A program made the translations under genes and the position numbers. The notes beneath the pieces are model-generated. The model worked only from the letters and a program-made list of their open reading frames with translations, was not told where the DNA came from and did not search any database. A stretch of DNA of 24,638 bases from JBDTCS01 sp039923455 (GTDB lineage Bacteria > Bacteroidota > Ignavibacteria > Palsa-1295), in the NCBI GenBank assembly GCA_039923455.1, contig JBDTCS010000172.1:1-24638 (forward strand). The letters are read 5' to 3'. Of the stretch, positions 13,640 through 19,993 are shown piece by piece; position 1 is the stretch's first letter, and every line of letters starts with the position of its first letter.

Positions 13640-16096
13640 ATGACATACGTTACAACGTTCGGAAAGCACGCGGCGTACCTTCTTGCGCTCCTTGCAATCC
13701 TGGTTCTCACCGTCGGTGATACCTTTGCCCAGACCCCTCCGAATCTTGGTACGGCAGCCTCGTACGGTGCATTTAGTGGCGCCGGAGCAATCGGCAATAC
13801 GGGTTTGACAGTCGTACACGGAGATATCGGCACCTACGTAGGTTCCTTCACCGGTTTCCCTCCCGGACAATATACCGGTGCGAAGCACGTCGCTGACGCA
13901 GCTGCGCTTGCCGCCAAGAATGATCTCATTCTTGCGTATAATTCGATGAATGATGCAGCACACGCGATCATTTTCGACACCGCGCTGAACGCGACAATGG
14001 GCAACGGTCAAGTGCTGACGCCACGCACCTACGGACGCAGTGATCTTACCACAATTTCCGGTACGCTGACGTTTGATGCAAAGGGAAATACCAATGGAGT
14101 CTTTATCATTAAGATTCGCGCAGCGCTGAATGTCTCTGCCAACACACACATTGTTTTGATCAATGGTGCTCAGGCTGCAAATATCTATTGGGCTGTCGAT
14201 GGTGCAGTAAGCATTCTCGACAATTCTACTTTCAAAGGTACGATCGTTGCCAATGGCGCGATTCATCTTTATGGTGGGTCTACACTTGAGGGCCGCGCAC
14301 TTGCAGTTGTTGGAGCAATCACACTTGCTTCGAACTACGTATCGGGTCCGGGCGGAGTTGTGCCGGCAAATACATTGGTCGTAATTACGCCTGCGCCCGG
14401 TGACACTATCCGAGGTGGAACACCAGGATATCGCATCACATGGGGCGGAGCAGGTATCGCTTCACATAAGACATTTGAGCTTTCGCTTGATAGTGGATTG
14501 ACTTGGACGACGATCGGCAGTATCACCGCCGATACGTTCATGTACGCTTGGAATGTTCCGGACACATCCTCCAAAAAGGCGTTTGTCCGTATTACTGATG
14601 CCAACAATCTACGTGGCGTTAGCGGACTTTTCACGATTGCGAGCAGCAGACCGCCTGCATCTATCATCGTAGTACATCCTGCACTCGGTGAGTTGATCAC
14701 CGGCGGAACACAAAATTTTCAGATCACATGGACCGGTGCTTCGATTGCTCCTCAAAAAACGTTCGAGTTATCACTCGATAGTGGCTTGACATGGAAGCCG
14801 ATCGGCACCATTACCGCGGATACTTTCGCGTATGGCTGGAATGTGCCCGATACTGTTTCGACACGCGCACTTATCCGCATTACCGACAAGAATGGTGTGA
14901 CCGGAAAGAGTGGTCTCTTCACGATCAGGTCGAGCAAACTCGTTGTAGTTCGCCCTGCACTTGGTGAGATCATTACCGGCGGCACAAAGAACTACCAGAT
15001 CACTTGGACCGGCTCTTCGCTCACTGCTCAGAAAACCTTCGAGTATTCACTTGATGGTGGTCAGACGTGGAAGCCGATTGGTACGATCACGGCCGACGTG
15101 TTTGCATTTAGCTGGAATGTTCCGGATACATCCTCGACAACTGCATTAGTCCGCATCACGGATAAGAATGGTGTTACAGGAACGAGTGGTCTCTTCACGA
15201 TCAAGTCGACTGTCGTACCAGTGAGTTCGATCGTCGTGACGCGTCCAGCCGCAGGCGAGATTATCGCTGGTGGATCGACCAACTACCTGATCACCTTCAC
15301 GGCCGTTAATACGACACAGCAGAAAATGTTCGAGTATTCACTCGATGGCGGTGCGATCTGGAACTTCATCGGAATCCAAACTTCGGATGCACAGACCTTC
15401 AATTGGCCGAATGTTCCGAACGTTGCGACTACGCAAGCGCTTATTCGCATAACAGATGCAAATCTGGTTACCGGCGTCAGTGGCTTATTCACGATCAAGG
15501 TAACACCGGGTATTGGTTCGATCGATGGAATTACGCTTGATGGCCTTGATAGCAAGGGCAATATCGACAACAACAAGACGCTCGGTATCAGCTGGACCTA
15601 CACACCGGACATTGGCACAACGGTCGAGATCGAGTACTCGCTGGATTACACTGCAACGTGGAATCACATCGCAACACAATTAGTCTCCGACCTTGCTACT
15701 ACACATTGGCTTACACCGATGACGGGTTACTACAATCCTGTATTTATCCGTGTCACAAGTTCGAAGGGCATGACGAGAACATCTTCGCCATTCTCGATCG
15801 GAACAAAATCGGCAGTATCGGCGAACGCACCGACCGCCGGATACTCGGTATCGAATTATCCGAATCCTGCGAATGATCAAGCTACGATCAGCTTCACACT
15901 TCCCGTTCAGAACGACGTTACCGTAACGGTCACCGATGGACTCGGACGCGAAGTTTCAAGAGTAGTATCGAAACATTTCAATGCCGGCACATCGAGCATT
16001 GCGTTGAATACTTCGAAACTCGCAGCAGGCATGTATAGCTATTCTGTTCAGGCGGGCACCACGAGGCTCTCCGGCAGAATGAGTATCGTACGATAA
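13640..16096 (+). CDS. Secreted ice-binding-like (DUF3494) protein with Ig-like repeats and T9SS sorting domain (copy 2)
   Basis: An 818-residue paralogue of the protein at 10166. A signal peptide (hydrophobic AAYLLALLAILVLTVG, cleavage near FAQ) is followed by the DUF3494 domain (about 35-240: AASYGAFSGAGAIGNTG, GDIGTYVG, PRTYGRSDL, ANIYWAVDGAVSI, LEGRALAVVGAITL). Four Ig-like modules begin at residues 246, 342, 434 and 531, one more than in copy 1. A divergent fifth module begins near 627. The T9SS type A sorting domain runs from about 734 (YSVSNYPNPAND) to the end. The conserved tail predicts outer-membrane passage through T9SS and attachment at, or release from, the cell surface. The N-terminal domain could bind ice, a surface or another cell; the sequence alone does not decide. 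A strong terminator follows at 16129. Confidence 0.87.
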   Translation: MTYVTTFGKHAAYLLALLAILVLTVGDTFAQTPPNLGTAASYGAFSGAGAIGNTGLTVVHGDIGTYVGSFTGFPPGQYTGAKHVADAAALAAKNDLILAYNSMNDAAHAIIFDTALNATMGNGQVLTPRTYGRSDLTTISGTLTFDAKGNTNGVFIIKIRAALNVSANTHIVLINGAQAANIYWAVDGAVSILDNSTFKGTIVANGAIHLYGGSTLEGRALAVVGAITLASNYVSGPGGVVPANTLVVITPAPGDTIRGGTPGYRITWGGAGIASHKTFELSLDSGLTWTTIGSITADTFMYAWNVPDTSSKKAFVRITDANNLRGVSGLFTIASSRPPASIIVVHPALGELITGGTQNFQITWTGASIAPQKTFELSLDSGLTWKPIGTITADTFAYGWNVPDTVSTRALIRITDKNGVTGKSGLFTIRSSKLVVVRPALGEIITGGTKNYQITWTGSSLTAQKTFEYSLDGGQTWKPIGTITADVFAFSWNVPDTSSTTALVRITDKNGVTGTSGLFTIKSTVVPVSSIVVTRPAAGEIIAGGSTNYLITFTAVNTTQQKMFEYSLDGGAIWNFIGIQTSDAQTFNWPNVPNVATTQALIRITDANLVTGVSGLFTIKVTPGIGSIDGITLDGLDSKGNIDNNKTLGISWTYTPDIGTTVEIEYSLDYTATWNHIATQLVSDLATTHWLTPMTGYYNPVFIRVTSSKGMTRTSSPFSIGTKSAVSANAPTAGYSVSNYPNPANDQATISFTLPVQNDVTVTVTDGLGREVSRVVSKHFNAGTSSIALNTSKLAAGMYSYSVQAGTTRLSGRMSIVR

Positions 16097-16407
16097 TACG
16101 AATGTAAGAAGCGCCCGCAAGGGCTACGCCAACTCCGAGGGGAGCTCGGAGTTGGTTAGTTTTTCCTGGAGGGGATTTGTAACCTAACACAAAAACGAAT
16201 GCAGAAAACAGCTACAATGTCGTTGGTGCTTCTAAAATAAGGTGTTTCCTTTTCAATAGATTTATTTCAATTGCAATCGAGCGAAGCGACTACATTCGCT
16301 TCCTCTTCCTGAATTTGGATCCTACCATTTTGCGATCGGGTCAATGGCCCGGAGGTGCAGAGCGGAAAGGTTTGAACGGGAAGATGTTCTTTTCAAAATA
16401 ACATATA
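16097..16407 (+). other. Intergenic region between the copy 2 surface gene and ompA-family gene
   Basis: 311 bp without a gene. It has a small GCCC-GCAA-GGGC hairpin near 16112-16123, the terminator at 16129-16164 and a 6-bp hairpin GAAGCG/CGCTTC at 16283-16302. No convincing TAnnTTTG element is seen for the ompA-family gene. Confidence 0.5.
16129..16164 (+). terminator. Intrinsic terminator after the copy 2 DUF3494 gene
   Basis: An 11-bp perfect stem CCAACTCCGAG (16129-16139) with CTCGGAGTTGG (16145-16155), a five-base loop, then TTAGTTTTT. Confidence 0.85.
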
Positions 16408-17670
16408 ATGACACATCAAAATAATATACAGCCGCAGACGACCTCTGCGACTAACGTGAAATCTTTCGCGAAGCGTACACTTCGCAATGTTGCGATCTTT
16501 GCAGCGCTGCTTCTTATGGTAGGTAGCGCGAATGCGCAATCTGTCGGTGGTCGTATCGCATTCGGTATCGATGCCGGTGGTAACAAGTACTACGGTGACT
16601 ATACCGACAATCAGTTCGCATTCCACGGTGATGCTTTCATCCGCTGGAATATTCTCGATTACCTTTCATTGCATGCGGCCTACAATGGCGGTCAGTTGAA
16701 GTACAAAGCCACTACGGCCGGAAGCATTGCTAACGAGAAGAGTCTCTTCCCGAACAGCTCGGCCAGCCCAGGTGTCGATGGCACGATCAACCACACACGT
16801 GTTGGCGGATGGGATCTTATGCTTTCGTACAACGTATTCCCAGAACAGACTTTCGTCCCGTACTTTATTGGTGGTATTGAAGCGTTGAACTTCGAGCCTA
16901 ATGATGCGGACGACAAGAATCTTCGTGGTAATGCGACCGCAGCATACAGCAAGAACGTCATTGGTGGCGTCCTTGGAGTAGGCTTTGAAATGTACATCTC
17001 GGACAAGGTTACCTTAAACGGTAAAGGCTTGATCCATTTAACGGGTACAGACTGGATCGATGACTATTCGAACCCTATCACCTACCGCCAGGATGCATTC
17101 CTCACGATGGGCTTGGGATTCAGTTATTACATCTTTGCGCCACCACTTCCGATGGCGACTGAGACTACCCCGCAGACGATCCGCAACACGACGAACGTCA
17201 CGAACAACTACACAACGAACATCATCAAGGGTGATACGATCGTTGTATTCGAGACGGATACCGTCTACAAAATTCGTCCGGTGAAGAACACGATCTACAA
17301 TTTCCCAGGAACATTGTTTATTGTGAACACGGATGAGTTGAACACAGCTGTCCCAGGCAATTTGCAAAACTTGCGTAACATCAAGACGCTCGTTAACCAG
17401 TGCCCGAATCTTACCGTCGAGATTCAAGGACATGCAAGCCATGAAGGCACCGTTGCACGCAATCAGGAGCTTTCCGAAATGCGCGCACGCAAGATCAAGT
17501 CTTGGCTCATTGGCCAGGGTGTTAGTCCGAGCAAGATCGTTAGCACAGTCGGCTTGGGAACAAGCGATGATGCTGTGTCTGAACCGACCGGCTCGACCGC
17601 TGCACAACTCGAGGCTGCACGCATACTCAACAGACGTATTTCTGTTCGCGTCGTAGAAGGCTGCGAGTAA
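16408..17670 (+). CDS. OmpA-family outer membrane protein
   Basis: A 420-residue outer membrane protein. A long signal peptide (VAIFAALLLMVGSANA, cleavage about residue 43) precedes a beta-barrel-like region (about 45-250) with alternating, aromatic-rich strands ending FLTMGLGFSYYIF. An Asn/Thr-rich linker (NTTNVTNNYTTN) follows. The C-terminal OmpA-like peptidoglycan-binding domain spans about 304-420 (GHASHEGTVARNQELSEMRARKI, NRRISVRV). The usual diaminopimelate-binding Asp of GHTD is Ser here, while the Arg of LSxxRA is kept. The likely role is anchoring the outer membrane to the cell wall. It stands as a single unit closed by a strong terminator. Confidence 0.88.
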   Translation: MTHQNNIQPQTTSATNVKSFAKRTLRNVAIFAALLLMVGSANAQSVGGRIAFGIDAGGNKYYGDYTDNQFAFHGDAFIRWNILDYLSLHAAYNGGQLKYKATTAGSIANEKSLFPNSSASPGVDGTINHTRVGGWDLMLSYNVFPEQTFVPYFIGGIEALNFEPNDADDKNLRGNATAAYSKNVIGGVLGVGFEMYISDKVTLNGKGLIHLTGTDWIDDYSNPITYRQDAFLTMGLGFSYYIFAPPLPMATETTPQTIRNTTNVTNNYTTNIIKGDTIVVFETDTVYKIRPVKNTIYNFPGTLFIVNTDELNTAVPGNLQNLRNIKTLVNQCPNLTVEIQGHASHEGTVARNQELSEMRARKIKSWLIGQGVSPSKIVSTVGLGTSDDAVSEPTGSTAAQLEAARILNRRISVRVVEGCE

Positions 17671-17721
17671 AAGGTTGTCAATTATATAAAAAAACAATCT
17701 CACTCCTTCTTACGAAGGTTT

Positions 17722-17753
17722 GAAAGCCGCCCCTCGGGCGGCTTTCTTGTTTG
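17722..17753 (+). terminator. Intrinsic terminator after the ompA-family gene
   Basis: GAAAGCCGCCC (17722-17732) pairs perfectly with GGGCGGCTTTC (17736-17746) over 11 bp with a minimal loop. TTGTTTG follows. The opposite strand lacks a T-run, so it serves the + strand. Confidence 0.9.
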
Positions 17754-17785
17754 TATGATGTGATCAAAAAGTGGTGCGGTCACAC

Positions 17786-17851
17786 GCCAACATTTTCAAA
17801 TCACCTACATTTTCCATTCACCTACATTTTCAATTCACCTACATTTTCAAA
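17786..17851. repeat. 17-bp tandem repeat over the 3' end of the small membrane protein gene
   Basis: Three full units of TCACCTACATTTTCAAT type (17801-17817, 17818-17834, 17835-17851) follow a partial unit (17786-17800). On the - strand the first unit holds the last codons and TAG of the 64-residue gene, and each further unit repeats that stop-codon context. Confidence 0.85.
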
Positions 17852-18033
17852 TGCTCCATCAAATAGTAGACTAATAGTGCCGGCCAAAAGATTGCCTTGA
17901 CAACCCCGAGCGCGCCATCCCCGAACGAGGTCGCATGTTGAATAAAATAAATAAGCGCACCAATAAATGCTAATCCGTACGTGCCGCTCGAAACTCCAGC
18001 GCTTCGAGTAACTCGCGTTTGTCCGTTGTTCAT
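17839..18033 (-). CDS. Small two-helix membrane protein, unknown function
   Basis: A 64-residue protein with two hydrophobic segments (about 19-34, YGLAFIGALIYFIQHA, and 41-62, ALGVVKAIFWPALLVYYLMEHL) and a polar N-terminus. The FIGALIYFIQHA and FWPALLVY pattern resembles conserved short membrane proteins of unknown function found in various bacteria (recalled, not searched). Its ATG overlaps the stop of the preceding gene as ATGA (18030-18033), so the two are probably translationally coupled and co-transcribed. Its stop codon lies inside the 17-bp tandem repeat. Confidence 0.7.
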   Translation of the reverse strand: MNNGQTRVTRSAGVSSGTYGLAFIGALIYFIQHATSFGDGALGVVKAIFWPALLVYYLMEHLKM

Positions 18034-18857
18034 GTTCTTAGCTCTCCGAATAGTGATCCTGATCTCACACCCTGAATAGTTCTTAAAAATACAACAATGC
18101 TAACGATCGCTAAGGCGATCATAATAAGTGCAACAGTAAAACTCGTCGCGAGGCCGCTCCTGTATTCATAGATCACAAGCGTTGCGATCGAGAGTGTCAT
18201 GGTTGCGCAAAACGTCATGATAGCTGGAGTAAACAAGTATCCAAGTGCATGCCGCCTTTTTAAAAGCAATGCTGTGATAACAAAGCCGGGCAACAAGATA
18301 GACAGATCAAGCACATAAACCGGATTCGTCGGCAAACCAGATTCCGCAAGGGCCGCGGGCGTGCTGGAGCTTATTAATGCCGGAATGATCTCGTTCAACC
18401 AGAGCATGTAGAATAGCGCTGCAAACGAAAGAAGATAAATCATCGGAAGCGTGACAGATCTCTCAATTGCAAACCAGCCCTTCACATTGAGAGAACCTGT
18501 TTGCCACAAAAGATAGATGAGCAAATACGATGCAAGCCCGAGCGTGAAGCAATAGAGTAGAAAGAATGCGTTGAAGTGCAGCGAGAATGCGTAGATGATG
18601 AGCGTGTAAATGAGAAAGATCAATTGACCAACGACCGTGAAGAACGCAATCCGAGAGCCACGTAGGTAAAACCAGGTTGCTATCAGCAGTGCCGGCACAG
18701 CAAAGCATAGATCAAAAATATCTTGAGCGATTCCCTGAGCTCTCCAATCGGCAGTCTCGTGCAAATAGGTCGCCGGAATGAAGATTCCTCCAAGCGAGAT
18801 CACCGCGACGAACAACGATAGTAGAATTATCAGGAGCAGAAATATTCTTTGATTCAT
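18030..18857 (-). CDS. Multi-pass inner membrane protein, unknown function
   Basis: A 275-residue very hydrophobic protein with about eight predicted transmembrane segments, no soluble domain and no motif I recognise. The first segment is IFLLLIILLSLFVAVISLGG, followed by a periplasmic-type loop with YLHETADWRAQG. The ATG at 18857 is preferred because the protein then begins directly with MNQR and the first helix; the 17 codons further upstream are not needed. Four-base ATGA overlap with the small membrane protein gene downstream points to a two-gene operon, and the pair may form a complex. Transport, sensing or a structural role are all possible. Confidence 0.7.
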   Translation of the reverse strand: MNQRIFLLLIILLSLFVAVISLGGIFIPATYLHETADWRAQGIAQDIFDLCFAVPALLIATWFYLRGSRIAFFTVVGQLIFLIYTLIIYAFSLHFNAFFLLYCFTLGLASYLLIYLLWQTGSLNVKGWFAIERSVTLPMIYLLSFAALFYMLWLNEIIPALISSSTPAALAESGLPTNPVYVLDLSILLPGFVITALLLKRRHALGYLFTPAIMTFCATMTLSIATLVIYEYRSGLATSFTVALIMIALAIVSIVVFLRTIQGVRSGSLFGELRT

Positions 18858-18974
18858 GATTTGGTATAGGTAATTATATAGGAGATTCCAAACCGCGTTC
18901 CAACTCAAAACCGTGGATAAATGACGAAATAAGAGGCTTTTGGAGTTGAGGAGTAAGAATTTCTTACGCTGGAA

Positions 18975-19010
18975 TCAAAAAAGAGCCACCCCGTTTCGGG
19001 ATGGCTCTTT
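18975..19010 (-). terminator. Intrinsic terminator after tRNA-Lys
   Basis: Read on the - strand, AAGAGCCATCCCG pairs with CGGGGTGGCTCTT (one T-G wobble) around an AA loop, followed by a T-run. It lies about 10 bp past the 3' end of tRNA-Lys. Confidence 0.85.
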
Positions 19011-19020
19011 CGTTTTGATG

Positions 19021-19093
19021 TGCTCCCTGCGGGACTCGAACCCGCGACCCACTGATTAAGAGTCAGTTGCTCTACCAACTGAGCTAAGGAAGC
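19021..19093 (-). tRNA. tRNA-Lys(CTT)
   Basis: A complete 73-nt cloverleaf on the - strand. The acceptor stem is GCTTCCT with AGGGAGC (one G-T pair). The D-arm is GCTCAGTTGGTAGAGC. The anticodon stem ACTGA/TCAGT encloses CTCTTAA with anticodon CTT, reading AAG lysine codons. The T-stem GCGGG/CCCGC encloses TTCGAGT, and the discriminator is A. CCA is not fully encoded. Confidence 0.95.
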
Positions 19094-19285
19094 GCACCAA
19101 TAATAAAGAAACGCCTTTGAGAGTTCCGTTTCTGTCAATTTTTCGTGTGCCATTCGAAAATGAGCAAATTGGACGGAAACTCAACCCGAGGCTGGGCGTA
19201 GGCCTGAAATATTCTTTTCTTAAGCTTTTTTCAAATTTCTCGCAGTTGGCATGCGACTTTTCGCTCTCCGATCCCCTCTCTTACT

Positions 19286-19993
19286 ATGTATCACGCGCGG
19301 TACACAATTCAAACCATGAACAGTGTAAAGGACGGGCGAGGCTTCGGAGAGGACGATCACTCTGCGCAGCACCGCACGAAGGGAGATCGCTTCGAATGCT
19401 TGCTGAATCCTATTTGGAATCAGCTTGCCCGCTATTGCCACGCAGTAGCCGGTGAGCGCGAAGCCGCGCGTGACCTCATGAGCGAAACGTTACTCGTAGC
19501 GTTTCAAAGCTTCGAGCAATTACGCAATGACGACGCTTTCAAAAGTTATCTGTTTCGAATAGCACAACGGTTGAATCATCAGATGCGGAAGCATGCCGCA
19601 AGGCACACACCGCTTACCGATGAACTCGCTGGCTATCTCGAACAGCATCATCTGAAAGACGATGGCAAAGCGGCCGAGCGAGCACTCGAAACGAGAGAAC
19701 TCTATGAAGCACTGAAGTCACTACCGGATAAGCAACGCGAAGCCGTAGTGCTCTTCGAGATTTCAGGGCTCTCGCTCAAAGAAGTACAAAACGTGCAAGG
19801 TGGGTCGCTCTCCGGAGTCAAGACGCGAATTGCACGTGGGCGTGAAGCGCTTGCGAAAAAACTTGGTGTTCGAAATATATCGAACTCCGAAACGCCGGTG
19901 CGATCCGCGACCACTTCTTCGAGTGCAGAACCCACTACTCCCCTTCGAACAGCCGAACGTGTATTCGCATTTTCGTTAAAGGCAAGACTATGA
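19286..19993 (+). CDS. ECF-type RNA polymerase sigma factor
   Basis: A 235-residue sigma-70 family protein of the ECF kind. Region 2 spans about 40-103 (ARYCHAVAGEREAARDLMSETLLVAFQSFEQL, then FKSYLFRIAQRLNHQMRKH). Region 4 spans about 131-193 (YEALKSLPDKQREAVVLFEISGLSLKEVQNVQG, then GVKTRIARGREALAKKLG), with the usual HTH and the LP.KQRE motif. A tail of about 40 polar residues follows region 4, longer than in most ECF factors. The stop overlaps the next start as ATGA (19990-19993), so the pair is translationally coupled. That is the standard position for a cognate anti-sigma or sensor protein. An alternative start at 19316 would remove ten residues and cannot be excluded. Confidence 0.87.
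   Translation: MYHARYTIQTMNSVKDGRGFGEDDHSAQHRTKGDRFECLLNPIWNQLARYCHAVAGEREAARDLMSETLLVAFQSFEQLRNDDAFKSYLFRIAQRLNHQMRKHAARHTPLTDELAGYLEQHHLKDDGKAAERALETRELYEALKSLPDKQREAVVLFEISGLSLKEVQNVQGGSLSGVKTRIARGREALAKKLGVRNISNSETPVRSATTSSSAEPTTPLRTAERVFAFSLKARL

Larger units (their letters stand above)
12563..16096 (+). repeat. Duplicated cassette, copy 2 (AraC regulator + DUF3494 surface protein)
   Basis: Second copy of the cassette at 9254-12334, with the same order, orientation and promoter block. Its surface protein has one extra Ig-like module and its regulator a longer tail. Confidence 0.85.

Noticed and set aside
9254..16096. Transposon or integron carrying the duplicated cassette
   Set aside because: No transposase, integrase, terminal repeats or target duplication is visible; tandem duplication explains it.
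17786..17851. CRISPR-like array
   Set aside because: The 17-bp units are directly adjacent with no spacers and there are no cas genes.
18905..19153. 82-codon open frame on the - strand
   Set aside because: It reads through tRNA-Lys in sense direction (LAQLVEQLTLNQWVAGSSPAGS) and is a tRNA artefact.
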